Below are positions 39,149 through 48,839 of a DNA stretch of 64,000 nucleotides, piece by piece (the stretch's first letter is position 1; the number at the start of each line of letters is the position of its first letter). The notes beneath the pieces were generated by a model. The model saw only the letters and a program-made list of their open reading frames with translations, did no database searches and had not been told where the DNA came from. The position numbers were made by a program, and so were the translations under genes. The stretch is taken from NCBI RefSeq assembly GCF_002077175.1, contig NZ_CP014943.1, positions 3,348,001 through 3,412,000 on the forward strand, in the 5' to 3' direction. The DNA comes from Colwellia sp. PAMC 21821 (GTDB taxonomy: Bacteria; Pseudomonadota; Gammaproteobacteria; Enterobacterales; Alteromonadaceae).

Positions 39149-40272
39149 AACGCCGCAATATAAAATTATTATTCATATAAAAGCGGCTTAAAAACCGTCG
39201 TTATTCGGGGGCTTGTTATGTCACTATTAACATAACGACGGGCTCGTTTCTATCTACGCTAATGAGTTGTATCGCTAAAGTAACTAGATGCTTATTAAGC
39301 TCTCTAAAGACTATCGATAAACCCATTGTGCTAATCAATAAGGCTAATCTTGCTTGTTGCTATGTAAACATACGCTTATAAACTGGGTGACAAAGCTCTC
39401 AACCCCATCAAAATTTTATATATATAAACGGTAAAGGCATCGGCAACGTAATTACTATGTAAATCTCACTTAACTCATTCTCTTACATAAGGCATGATAC
39501 CAATCCATTTATTATTTGATAGTCATACTGACTTAAGCGAGCAACTACGGCGTTATTTATTTATTTAATAATTTCGCTGATAGATGCAGCTTATTAGACA
39601 ATGTAGCAGCATATTGTCCTGAACAAATCGCTATTGAAATTAATGCCTTATATTTGACCATTCTTCCTACATATATAATAGAACACCACATTAATGAAAT
39701 GGGTGTAAATGCCATTATTGAAACCTACCATGCTATTTATGCTCATTTATAATATTATTAAAATCAATATAATACGGCTTATATTTTTATGCAGAGCTAT
39801 TGAGGCTTGATGTAGGTGTGTATGTTATCAAATATTGCTTGGCAAAAGTGATAAGTGCTAATTTGATGAGTGCTTGAATCACGCATACCTTACTTTATCA
39901 GTTATGATCCCCAAAAGTTCTAGAGTCGATATGTATTGCCGCTATGATTATTCATCTATTTTTCTAGGGCTATTATATAAAGAGCCGAGCACTATTTTTT
40001 GTTGCCTTTTAAAACGTTATTTCTATGGGGGTAAAAAAGGTAATTCAGTTGTTTATAAGTAACTGTGCGAGGACAGGTGCTATAAATCGACCGTATTGGA
40101 TATCACGAAAACTGCTAGCAAGTTGATTAATGCACAGCATGAAATTTAGAACGTTGATAGTTACCCTATAAATATAGGTAGTTCACGAACTGAAAATAAC
40201 GTCACGCTTAAACGCTATGCGAATGTAGAAATTGAGTCTTTAAGACTATTTAAATTGTTAAAGGAGTGAATT
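39149..40272. other. Gene-free 1.1 kb with a possible coding remnant
   Basis: No intact gene. On the plus strand, about 39537-39752 reads as a 60-70-codon protein-like frame ending in a stop (with CPEQIAIEINALYL and INEMGVNAIIETYHAIYAHL) but with no usable start; I do not recognise it. ATACCAATCC at 39498 resembles the end of the MITE but does not continue convincingly. AGTCTTTAAGACT at 40235-40247 is a small palindrome upstream of the EamA gene. Confidence 0.4.
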
Positions 40273-41145
40273 ATGTGGATTATCTATGCCTTATTAGCCG
40301 CTGTTTTTTTTGGTGCTAGAGGCATAATGTATCAATGGACATCACAGAAAAATATTGATCGTAACTTATTATTATTTGGTGTGTTTTTTATTGGTTTTAT
40401 ATTAAGCGCTATCGCAATGTCTTTGCTCGAACAGCAGTGGTATGCATGGACCGATATTTCAGTAGGCTTAGCGTTGGGCGCAGGATCTTTCGCTGCCAAT
40501 ACATTTTTACATAAGGGCTTTTCAGTAGGTAAAGCCTCACTTATCAGTATTCTATCGGGGTTACCTCCGCTATTTGTTGTATTACTGGCTTTTTTAATTT
40601 GGCAAGAAACATTAACAACTCAACAGTTAATCGGCTTCGTAATTATTTTTGGTGGGCTTTATACTATCCGCTATTCAAATGACATTTCATTTCGAAATTT
40701 ACAAGGGGCTCAATGGGGCTTTCTTGCCGCTTTGTTTTTTTCATTTAATGACTTATTAAGCAAACAGTCAACCCGTCTTGACGCCGATATATTCGCTACT
40801 TTAACTTTGATGTTTGGCCTTGGTAGTTTCCTATTTGCTGCTAGTTGGTTAAAAAAACGCAAAAAACCTCTTCATAACGAAAATAATTTGCGCCCGCGAT
40901 GGTCTGCGACAAGAACTTTTTCGTGCGGGTTACTCGTTGGATTAACCAATTTTTTAGGCATGATAGCGATACTGTCGGCTTTTGCTCTAGGAACCACGGG
41001 TTTGGTTTCAGCGATCGCAGCGATGAATATTTTAATTATTTTACTGTACTCACGTATTTTTCTAAAAGAACTGTTCAGTCGCCAAGAGATCTTAGGATTA
41101 ACAGCGGCACTTTTAGGTATTCTAGTTTTACGCTTAAGTCATTAG
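40273..41145 (+). CDS. EamA/DMT-family exporter
   Basis: A 290-residue inner-membrane protein with about ten membrane segments in two EamA repeats, the second starting near residue 150. The first repeat ends in GFVIIFGGLYTIR and the second in LGLTAALLGILVLRL. Such proteins export amino acids, nucleobases or drugs; the substrate is unknown. AAGGAG precedes the ATG. It is convergent with a LysR gene across a terminator. Confidence 0.8.
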   Translation: MWIIYALLAAVFFGARGIMYQWTSQKNIDRNLLLFGVFFIGFILSAIAMSLLEQQWYAWTDISVGLALGAGSFAANTFLHKGFSVGKASLISILSGLPPLFVVLLAFLIWQETLTTQQLIGFVIIFGGLYTIRYSNDISFRNLQGAQWGFLAALFFSFNDLLSKQSTRLDADIFATLTLMFGLGSFLFAASWLKKRKKPLHNENNLRPRWSATRTFSCGLLVGLTNFLGMIAILSAFALGTTGLVSAIAAMNILIILLYSRIFLKELFSRQEILGLTAALLGILVLRLSH

Positions 41146-41190
41146 AGCAAGATGTTGCTGTAGAATTATAAACAGTTACTTATAGCCAGG

Positions 41191-41245
41191 TTAATGCGAC
41201 TTTAAGACTGCTATATGAATTTTAAAGTCGCATTAAGGCTTTTTC
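41191..41245. terminator. Terminator between EamA and LysR genes
   Basis: TTAATGCGACTTTAA (41191-41205) pairs perfectly with TTAAAGTCGCATTAA (41222-41236) over a 16-nt loop; GGCTTTTT follows on the plus strand. Confidence 0.75.
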
Positions 41246-41298
41246 CACTTGTGAATAGGACTACAGTATTGAAAATTGCAACGAGGAAAAATTTCACT

Positions 41299-42186
41299 TT
41301 ACGTTAGGTGTTGGAGTGCATACTCAATGAACAGTCTTACCCGCAGCGGCATGTTTTTTCTATCACGGTAATGCATAGAAAATGCCTGTTCTTCACTTTG
41401 CCAATCAGGAAGAATACGTTTTAGTGCACCTTGTTCAATCATAGGTAATGCTATGTAGTCAGGTATATAACTAATGCCAAGGCCTGTTTTAACAGCGTAT
41501 GTCACCATTTGTATCTCATCGACTTCAAGACGTACCAAGTTATTTGGTTGATAATCGCACTTTTCACCTGTGAGTTGATTTTCTAATTGCCATGGGACTA
41601 AACCAACGCAAGTTATTTTTGAATAACCCTCTAATTGCTCTGGGTGAGTGATGTGTTCAATCAATTGACTTGGATGACAACATAAGAGGTTACGAGTTAA
41701 TTTTAATTGCCGAACGACCCAGTCATCAATGCCTGGGTTCCTTATTCTAAATGCAATGTCTATACCTTGCTCTTCAATATCAATTAGGTCGTTTGAGAAA
41801 CGTAAATCTAATTGTATTTCAGGATGTTGTAATAAAAAATCGCAAAAAATAGCGCTTAATAAATGCTTACCCAAATAAATAGGCGCCGAAATTTTAATTT
41901 TTCCTTTTGGTTGTTCTTTATCTTCGCTGAGATCCAGTGCGATACAATTGAGCTCATCAAACAATGTACAGTAGCGGTTGTAATATTGCTCTCCTGTATG
42001 TGTAAGTGTGACACGATGAGCATCTCGATTTAGTAATCTTAATTGTAAATCTTTCTCTAGCTGACGTATTCTAGGGCTTAAAGTTGATAGTGGCATGTCA
42101 AGGCTTTCAGATGCTTTTTTAAAGCTACCGAGTTTCACAATTGCGCAAAAGCAGCGTAAATCATCAAGGGAATAATTAGATTTCAT
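41299..42186 (-). CDS. LysR-family transcriptional regulator
   Basis: A 295-residue regulator with the LysR winged helix at residues about 1-60 (LDDLRCFCAIVKLGSFKKAS ... RIRQLEKDL) and a periplasmic-binding-protein-like effector domain after it. The ATG at 42186 is chosen over an in-frame GTG at 42195. Its target is unclear: the neighbour EamA gene is convergent, not divergent, and btuF lies behind it. Class and effector are not inferable. Confidence 0.88.
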   Translation of the reverse strand: MKSNYSLDDLRCFCAIVKLGSFKKASESLDMPLSTLSPRIRQLEKDLQLRLLNRDAHRVTLTHTGEQYYNRYCTLFDELNCIALDLSEDKEQPKGKIKISAPIYLGKHLLSAIFCDFLLQHPEIQLDLRFSNDLIDIEEQGIDIAFRIRNPGIDDWVVRQLKLTRNLLCCHPSQLIEHITHPEQLEGYSKITCVGLVPWQLENQLTGEKCDYQPNNLVRLEVDEIQMVTYAVKTGLGISYIPDYIALPMIEQGALKRILPDWQSEEQAFSMHYRDRKNMPLRVRLFIEYALQHLT

Positions 42187-42443
42187 TAGAAGCACAGGTC
42201 ATAGTTAAGCTCATTTAATTTTTAAAGTGTAGTTACTTAATTGCAATTTATAGACAGGAAATTAATAAATATGATTGCTCTACACCCATCTAGTCTTCTA
42301 GTAAGTTTGACACATTTTGGCGTTTTTATTTTTTCAAAGTTTAGATAGATTTACATCATTAGACTTAATCGATTTGCTAGAAGCCATAATTGTTTATGGC
42401 CTCACATCTTATCTGCATGCATATAACAATAATCTACCTTGAT

Positions 42444-43337
42444 TTAAGTGCCATGATTATTTTGATAATACGCGCGGCTTTTATCAGCTTGCTGACATAA
42501 ATCGGTTAGGGCATGTAAACTACGTGTGGTCATACGATGTACTACATCGGCATCTAGTATGATGATTTGTTGATGTTTAACTGCTGGCAGTATTGGCCAT
42601 TTTTGCCAATCATAACCCTCTTTGCCGGTTTGACTTTCTGACAGTGGCTGGATAATTATATCAATTTGGCTTTGCAATACTTGCTCAATGTTAACTTGCG
42701 GGTATCTTGCACCGGCTTCAATAAACGGGTTGTTAATACTGCAAATATCTAAAAATTGTTGTGGCCAGCTGCCTCTAGCAATAGTAGTCAATGGTCTCGA
42801 CCACACTTCGTAAAAGCCCGTTAATGGTTTTTTTTCACCGTATTGCTGTTTAATATTGGCTAAGTCGGCTAAAAATTTAGCCGCAACACGCTCAGCTTGT
42901 TCACTATGGCCAGATAACTTGCCAAATAAGCGCAGTTCTTTAGCAACATCTTCAAAGCTGTCGGGCTGGGAGTAAACCACATTAAAGCCAAGTTGCTTAA
43001 TACGCGCTAAGTCATCACTGGGATTACCACTTTGCCAAGCGATGACTAAGTCAGGTTGTAATTCAATGACTCGTTCTAATTGAATACGTAATGAACTACC
43101 AATCCTAGGGATTTTCTGTGCCGCTAATGGATAATCTGTATGTTCAGTTGCCGCGATGATTTGTTCACCTGCACCAATATCAAACAGCATTTCTACTATG
43201 TGTGGTGCAAGGGCAATAATGCGAGGTTTATCGGTTACATTAGTCGTTACAAGTTTAGGCTCGCTAGTGTCAGCTAGTGCGCTCGTAGTATAGAGTACAC
43301 TGATTAATAAAAGCGCAAGACAATGAGTTAATTTCAT
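42444..43337 (-). CDS. btuF: BtuF-type vitamin B12-binding periplasmic protein
   Basis: Delivers cobalamin to the BtuCD transporter. The 297-residue protein has a signal peptide (residues 1-22) and the two-lobed class III binding-protein pattern: ALAPHIVEMLFDIGAG and VIAATEHTDYP at the start, and a final lobe with DADVVHRMTTRSLHAL. The substrate assignment rests on its operon, which also encodes BtuC, BtuD and a cobalamin adenosyltransferase behind a cobalamin riboswitch. It is the last gene of that operon. Confidence 0.88.
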   Translation of the reverse strand: MKLTHCLALLLISVLYTTSALADTSEPKLVTTNVTDKPRIIALAPHIVEMLFDIGAGEQIIAATEHTDYPLAAQKIPRIGSSLRIQLERVIELQPDLVIAWQSGNPSDDLARIKQLGFNVVYSQPDSFEDVAKELRLFGKLSGHSEQAERVAAKFLADLANIKQQYGEKKPLTGFYEVWSRPLTTIARGSWPQQFLDICSINNPFIEAGARYPQVNIEQVLQSQIDIIIQPLSESQTGKEGYDWQKWPILPAVKHQQIIILDADVVHRMTTRSLHALTDLCQQADKSRAYYQNNHGT

Positions 43338-43381
43338 AAAAATACCATTTAGTTCATTTAGTTATTTCGCCGCCGGTAAGG

Positions 43382-43987
43382 TTACCAGTCAATACCTTTT
43401 TGTGCTTTTATACCATTATCAAACGCATGTTTTAGTGGTTGAACTTCACTGACGGTATCGGCAATTTCAATAATACTTCGATGACAGGCGCGGCCAGTAA
43501 TAATGACATGTTGCATAGCAGGGCGGTTAACAATAGCTTCAATGACTTCATCTAAATCTAAATATTTGTATGACAGCATGTAGGTTAATTCATCAAGTAA
43601 AATTACGTCGACACTTTCATCTTTTAGTAAGCGTTTTGCCTCTGCCCAAACTTGTGTTGCGGCGGCTATATCTTTTGATTTATCTTGGGTGTCCCAAGTA
43701 AAGCCAGTCGCCATTACATGAAATTCAACACCATTACTTTCTAATAAATTACGTTCACCACAAGCCCAATCGCCTTTAATAAACTGTAATGCAGCAGCTT
43801 TATAACCATGGCCAACAGCACGTGCTAACGTGCCAAAACCTGAGGTCGACTTGCCTTTGCCATTACCGGTAATAACAATTAATAAGCCGCGTTCTTCTTG
43901 GGCTGAGTCAATGCGGGCATCAACTTTTTCTTTGATACGTTGCATGCGAGCTTGGTGTTTTTGAGTTTTATCTGTTTCTGTTGTCAT
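43382..43987 (-). CDS. cobO: Cob(I)alamin/corrinoid adenosyltransferase (CobO/BtuR)
   Basis: Transfers the adenosyl group of ATP to cobalt in corrinoids, making the coenzyme form after uptake. The 201-residue protein has the P-loop-like VITGNGKGKSTS, the LARAVGHGYKAA segment and DVILLDELTYML, all standard for CobO/BtuR. It lies between btuC and btuF, 5 bp after btuC. With no other cobalamin synthesis genes in the window it most likely serves salvage. Confidence 0.95.
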   Translation of the reverse strand: MTTETDKTQKHQARMQRIKEKVDARIDSAQEERGLLIVITGNGKGKSTSGFGTLARAVGHGYKAAALQFIKGDWACGERNLLESNGVEFHVMATGFTWDTQDKSKDIAAATQVWAEAKRLLKDESVDVILLDELTYMLSYKYLDLDEVIEAIVNRPAMQHVIITGRACHRSIIEIADTVSEVQPLKHAFDNGIKAQKGIDW

Positions 43988-43992
43988 GTGAA

Positions 43993-45000
43993 TTATCCTG
44001 TTTTACGAGTGCGATACATAATCGCTAAAAAGAAAATACTGCCAATGGCTGAGGTAATGATACCAATAGGAATTTCGACATTGCTTAGCGCACTGCGTGC
44101 TGCAACATCAACCCATACTAAAAAACAGCCACCGACGAGTGCGGAGCCGATAATTAACGGCATGGTTGTAACGCCTACCAGTTGTCTAACAATGTGTGGG
44201 ATCATTAAGCCAACAAAGCCGATACCTCCACAATAAGCTACTATGGTGGCGGTAACTGCCGCGCATAAAGCTAAGAGTATTAAGCGTAACTTATCAACGT
44301 TGACGCCTAGGCTTGCCGCGCTTTCATCGCCGAGTAATAGCGCGTCAATTTGTCTGTGTAAGGCAAAAATAGTTAATAAAGTTATTAACACCATGGCACC
44401 GATCAAATAAAAATGAAACATTTCAACACGCGCTAAACTGCCCATTAACCAAAAAATAACTCGGTTGGTTGCAAAGGGATCGCCAAGATAAAGAATAAAA
44501 TGACTGATAGAACCTAGCATGAACGAAACGGCAACACCTGTTAGTAACAAGTGGTTCATATTACGCAGCAAAGTTGCTATGCCAAATACAATGACCACGG
44601 AAAATAAAGCACCAAGAAAAGCCGCCAATGGCAGTGTTAGTGATTGTTGATCGCTCACGACTAACGTAGCGATAGTTGCCCCTAAACCTGCGCCAGAAAT
44701 GATACCAAATAAATAAGGGTCGGCGAGTGGGTTTCGAGTAACATTTTGCAGAATTGCACCGGCACAAGCTAAGCCCATACCAGCGACTAAACCAACTAAC
44801 ACGCGTGGAATACGTATCTGCCAAATCACCATGTCGTGCATAGGTGAAGCACATTCATTAATCACACATTGAAATATATCAGTACTGGTAATCGTTGCAG
44901 GTCCATAGGTAATGGATAATACAATAGAGAAAATAGTGAAAATAACTAAGCCTGAAAATACCCAAGTATTTTTACCTTTTATGGTACTGATAATACTCAT
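43993..45000 (-). CDS. btuC: BtuC, cobalamin ABC transporter permease
   Basis: A 335-residue FecCD-family inner-membrane permease with about ten membrane segments. Family motifs include GLACAGAILQNVTRNPLADP, and the coupling region GGIGFVGLMIPHIVRQLVG. It overlaps btuD by 4 bp. The riboswitch upstream and the adenosyltransferase downstream identify the substrate as cobalamin or a related corrinoid rather than a siderophore. Confidence 0.9.
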   Translation of the reverse strand: MSIISTIKGKNTWVFSGLVIFTIFSIVLSITYGPATITSTDIFQCVINECASPMHDMVIWQIRIPRVLVGLVAGMGLACAGAILQNVTRNPLADPYLFGIISGAGLGATIATLVVSDQQSLTLPLAAFLGALFSVVIVFGIATLLRNMNHLLLTGVAVSFMLGSISHFILYLGDPFATNRVIFWLMGSLARVEMFHFYLIGAMVLITLLTIFALHRQIDALLLGDESAASLGVNVDKLRLILLALCAAVTATIVAYCGGIGFVGLMIPHIVRQLVGVTTMPLIIGSALVGGCFLVWVDVAARSALSNVEIPIGIITSAIGSIFFLAIMYRTRKTG

Positions 45001-45839
45001 GTTCTTTCACCTTGACGGTCATTCGACAAAGTTGAATTAAGTGCTGAAGGGAGAACAGTCGAGGTATCTGAAGCGGGATAAAAATACACTCTAGGGACGC
45101 CACAATGTTGAGCGTCGTCTCGATAACAGGGTAATCCAAAAACATTGGTCAGTAACTCAGGTTTTAGCACTTGGTCTACACTGTTGTCACAAACTAAGTT
45201 GCCTTTATCTAACAACAGTAATCTATTGCAGTAATGTGCGGCAAGGTTGAGATCATGTATGGTCATAATTACGGTAATGTTTAATGCTTTAACCAGCTGT
45301 AGTATTTGGTGTTGATAGAAAATATCTAAGTGGTTTGTCGGCTCGTCAAGCACGAGTATTTTTGCTTTTTGTACTAAGGCTTTAGCAATTAATACTCGTT
45401 GCTGTTCTCCGCCGGACAACGTGTTGAAAAACTTCGCTTCGCTGCTGGCTAAACCGACCTTTTCTAATGCGAGCATAATATTTTGTTTATCAGCATCGTT
45501 GTCACGAGCAAAAAGTGCTTTATAAGGCAGTAAGCCCATTCTAACGACATCGTAAACTTTTAAATCAAATATCGGTGGCGCGTTTTGTACCACTAAAGCA
45601 AACGTTTGTGCTAATTCATGGGGTTTATACTGTGTTAATGCTTTATTTTTGAGTTTAATGCTTCCTTGCCAGTTTTTGTATTGGTTTAGTAAGCACTTTA
45701 GCAGCGAGGTTTTTCCTGCGCCATTGGGGCCTATAATGCCGATAATATCGCCGCGAGTAACGTCAAATGAAATGTTATTGAGAATCGCTTGTTTATCAAC
45801 TGACCAAGAGACTGATTCAACACTGAGTAATTTTGTCAT
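44997..45839 (-). CDS. btuD: BtuD, cobalamin ABC transporter ATPase
   Basis: A 280-residue ABC ATPase of the FecE/BtuD group. Walker A is GPNGAGKTS, the signature is LSGGEQQRV, Walker B is ILVLDEPTNHLD and the switch His is in TIHDLNLAA. The C-terminal 30 residues extend beyond E. coli BtuD. First gene of the operon, starting about 180 bp below the riboswitch; its stop overlaps the btuC start. Confidence 0.9.
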   Translation of the reverse strand: MTKLLSVESVSWSVDKQAILNNISFDVTRGDIIGIIGPNGAGKTSLLKCLLNQYKNWQGSIKLKNKALTQYKPHELAQTFALVVQNAPPIFDLKVYDVVRMGLLPYKALFARDNDADKQNIMLALEKVGLASSEAKFFNTLSGGEQQRVLIAKALVQKAKILVLDEPTNHLDIFYQHQILQLVKALNITVIMTIHDLNLAAHYCNRLLLLDKGNLVCDNSVDQVLKPELLTNVFGLPCYRDDAQHCGVPRVYFYPASDTSTVLPSALNSTLSNDRQGERT

Positions 45840-46019
45840 TAAAGGCAGCCTAGCTTAATGCACCGTATGTGTGGGAATTTTTGAATAATGTGCAAGTTGT
45901 CTTTTTTCATTACAGCCTAAAGCTTTTTCAAAGCATATGTTCAATAATTTAAAAACATAAAGTAGATAAAGTCATTAAGGTGAGGCAATAGGATACAAAT
46001 GTCTTGTAGACAGTGTAAC

Positions 46020-46205
46020 TCACGTGTATTCCCGCACGGTGTTAACTTTATTAGCGTTGTAAAAAATTTTGATACTAGGTGTCCTGACTTATAACTTTTA
46101 ACTTTTAAAGTAAAGCTACATACAGTTGCGGGTACAGTCACGGCATTAAACCGTGTTCCCTATCAATTAGCCAATAAATAACAATTATGTTTCTGGCTAA
46201 AGGTA
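46020..46205 (-). ncRNA. Cobalamin (AdoCbl) riboswitch
   Basis: Read on the minus strand, the leader of btuD contains the core pieces in order: GATAGGGAACACGG, then GACTGTACCCGCAACTGTA (the L5 loop region), then the B12-box-like AGTCAGGACACC. A downstream hairpin, CGTG-CGGGAATA-CACG, exposes GCGGG in its loop, which can form the kissing interaction with CCCGC of L5. The element precedes genes for cobalamin uptake, so ligand binding should shut the operon down. Edges are approximate. Confidence 0.88.
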
Positions 46206-46297
46206 TCGTTTATTAAGCGGGTGATTTTACGGTTAAGTATACTGCTTTACAATGAAAACCTTACAGTGATGACTGTGGTGGCTATACAATACGTATA

Positions 46298-46321
46298 AAA
46301 AAGGAGCCGAAGCTCCTTTTT
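46298..46321 (-). terminator. Terminator after the M13 peptidase gene
   Basis: On the minus strand GGAGC-TTCG-GCTCC forms a stem with a stable UUCG tetraloop, flanked by A5 and followed by T6. It separates the peptidase gene from the riboswitch region. Confidence 0.9.
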
Positions 46322-46349
46322 AGTTTTCTAGTAATCTAGCATTTAAAGC

Positions 46350-48416
46350 TTACCAAATTTTAACGCGTTTCTCAGGGGCTATATACATAGCGTCACCTTC
46401 TTTTACGTCAAATGCACGATAAAATTCAGGCATGTTAGATAATGAACCTAAAGCACGGAATTCAGCAGGTGAATGCGGGTCAGTTGCTACACGGTTGCGC
46501 AATGATTTTTCAACCATTTTTCCACGCCATACTTGTGCATAACCCATGAAGAAACGTTGATCGCCAGTTAAGCCGTCAATCACGGTCGCTTCTTTACCAT
46601 TTAATGATGCTTTGTAAGCTTTATAGGCGATAGTAACACCTGATAAATCACCAATGTTTTCGCCTAAAGTTAGTTCACCATTAACGTTTAAGTCATCAAA
46701 AACTGAATAGTTACTGTATTGTGCAACTAAGTTGTCAGTACGTACTTTAAAGGCCGCTAAATCTTCATCAGTCCACCAGTTACGCATGTTGCCGTCACCG
46801 TCATATTTACTGCCTTGGTCGTCAAAACCATGGCCCATTTCATGACCAATAACCGCGCCAATTCCACCGTAATTTACGGCATCGTCTGCATTTAAGTTAA
46901 AAAATGGCGGTTGTAAAATTGCGGCTGGAAATACAATTTCATTTTTAGTTGGATTGTAATAAGCGTTCACAGTTTGAGGTGTCATACCCCATTCTTGACG
47001 GTCGATTGGACCACCGAGTTTAGCGACTTCTTTATTGTGACTCACTATGCCAGAGCGCATGTAGTTGCCAACTAAATCATCACTTTTAATAACAAGTGCA
47101 GAATAATCTTCCCATTTATCTGGGTAGCCTATTTTAGGATCAAAGCTAGCTAGTTTTACATGTGCTGCTTTTTTAGTAGAATCTGACATCCACTCTAGGT
47201 CATCAATACTTGCGCCGTAAGCACCGCGTAAATTTTCAACCAATTCAGTCATGCGTGTTTTCGCTTCAGGTTTAAAGTGACGGGCAACATAAACTTTACC
47301 AATAACTTCACCTAAGTTGCTATTAACTGCCGAAACGCCACGCTTCCACATTGGGCGCTGTTCTTCACGGCCACTTAATTGCTTAGAAAAGAAATCAAAA
47401 TTTTCATTACCTAAAGCTGTGGTGAGTGAGCTTGAAAAATTACTTAAGGTATGGAAAGTTAAGTAAGTCTGCCAATCAGCAAGCGATGTAGCGGCAAAAG
47501 TTTCACCAAAACCTTTTACAAATGAAGGCTGGTTAACAATTAAGTCTTTCTGAGCGGCTACACCTTGTGCTTCAAGGAAAGCTGTCCAGTTAAAGGCATC
47601 AGTAACTGTATTTAAGTCTGCAACATCAAATTTGTTATAACGTTTTGTGCTGTCTCGAGACTCAACTTTTGTCCAATGAAAACCCGCTAACTTTGTTTCA
47701 AGTGCCATGATGGTTTGTGCAGCTGCTTTGCCGTCTTTTAAACCCGCTAGGTTAAACATGTTTTCAATGTGAGCAACGTAACCAGAGCGTAATTCTTCAA
47801 AACGCTCAGTTTCATTGAAGTAGTAATCTCTGTCAGGCAAGCCTAAACCACTTTGCCATACATGTGTGGCGTAACGAGTAGAGTCTTTCGCATCAACACT
47901 GATGTAAAAAGCTAACGGGCTACCAACACCAACTTTTTGGTTTTCACCAAAGAAAGTTGCGAGTTCGTTTTTATCTTTTAGGCTATTAATACGGTCAAAT
48001 ATAGCTTGTATAGGCGCAGTACCAGCAGCATTACGGGTTTCTGTATCCATAAATGAACGGAATAAATCGGCAACTTTTTGCTCATCGCTACCCATTTTTA
48101 ACCCTTTAGTTGCGGCTAATTCTTCGATAATGGCTTTTACGTTATCATCAGCTTCATCACGTAAGTCGTAAAATGAACCAATTGAAGTTTTGTCGCCAGG
48201 TATTTCATTGTTGTTTAACCATGCGCCGTTAACGTAGCGGTAGAAGTTGTCTTGTGGACGAACCGATAAATCCATATTGGCTTTATCAATACCAGATGCT
48301 AATGCTGTTTTTTGCATTACTGGTGCTTCAACAGCCGCTTTTGGACTGGTGTTATCATTACAACCTGCAATGAATAGTAAAGAGGTGCAAACGGCACTTG
48401 TTATTATTTTCTTCAT
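46350..48416 (-). CDS. M13-family metallopeptidase, lipoprotein (PepO/neprilysin-like)
   Basis: Zinc endopeptidase acting on short peptides. The 688-residue protein has a lipoprotein signal ending LFIAGC (Cys19), so it is anchored in an envelope membrane. It contains the M13 N-terminal domain (DNFYRYVNGAWL), the zinc motif HEMGH in VIGHEMGHGFDD, the downstream GENIGDLSG glutamate, and the C-terminal FRALGSLSNMPEFYRAF. Length is usual for bacterial M13 enzymes. Monocistronic. Confidence 0.93.
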   Translation of the reverse strand: MKKIITSAVCTSLLFIAGCNDNTSPKAAVEAPVMQKTALASGIDKANMDLSVRPQDNFYRYVNGAWLNNNEIPGDKTSIGSFYDLRDEADDNVKAIIEELAATKGLKMGSDEQKVADLFRSFMDTETRNAAGTAPIQAIFDRINSLKDKNELATFFGENQKVGVGSPLAFYISVDAKDSTRYATHVWQSGLGLPDRDYYFNETERFEELRSGYVAHIENMFNLAGLKDGKAAAQTIMALETKLAGFHWTKVESRDSTKRYNKFDVADLNTVTDAFNWTAFLEAQGVAAQKDLIVNQPSFVKGFGETFAATSLADWQTYLTFHTLSNFSSSLTTALGNENFDFFSKQLSGREEQRPMWKRGVSAVNSNLGEVIGKVYVARHFKPEAKTRMTELVENLRGAYGASIDDLEWMSDSTKKAAHVKLASFDPKIGYPDKWEDYSALVIKSDDLVGNYMRSGIVSHNKEVAKLGGPIDRQEWGMTPQTVNAYYNPTKNEIVFPAAILQPPFFNLNADDAVNYGGIGAVIGHEMGHGFDDQGSKYDGDGNMRNWWTDEDLAAFKVRTDNLVAQYSNYSVFDDLNVNGELTLGENIGDLSGVTIAYKAYKASLNGKEATVIDGLTGDQRFFMGYAQVWRGKMVEKSLRNRVATDPHSPAEFRALGSLSNMPEFYRAFDVKEGDAMYIAPEKRVKIW

Positions 48417-48839
48417 TCAATACTCACGATTTAATTTATATTATGTAGAAGGCTCAGAGGTTGCAGAGCATTTATTTAAAGTACTCGATATTAAAGGCTA
48501 TTAAGCCGATTTACTACAATAATGTTAATTTTTTTAACATTTTATTAACTTAAAGGTGTGATTTTAAATTTACACTGTGATTAATAAGGTGTTTAACAAG
48601 GCGATTAACAGGGGGATTAATCAACTAAACTAGAGTGATTGTTTGGGTTGGCTTCTGCTTATAGCAGGGGTATCTGTCGGTTTTAACTTTGATACCTAGG
48701 TTTTTACTTATTGTTTTCCACATTTTTCGTAAAATGTAGAAAAGTTAATAAAGTCAGAAGATATATCTTTATGAGCTGTGCTATGATTTTACGCTCAATA
48801 ATCTTGGTGTTATTACCATTATCAATAAAGAAAGAGTTC
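48417..48839. other. Gene-free stretch with a degenerate 12-bp tandem repeat
   Basis: Four consecutive 12-bp units at 48577-48624 (GTGATTAATAAG, GTGTTTAACAAG, GCGATTAACAGG, GGGATTAATCAA). An open frame runs into lolC from 48711, but the ATG at 48840 gives the normal LolC N-terminus. The lolC promoter should lie here. Confidence 0.6.

Noticed and set aside
39496..39520. Possible third MITE end (ATACCAATCC)
   Set aside because: Similarity to the MITE stops after about 8-10 bases and no second end was found.
39874..40062. 62-codon plus-strand frame in the gap before the EamA gene
   Set aside because: Non-ATG start, no ribosome-binding site, unusual composition, and no similarity I recognise.
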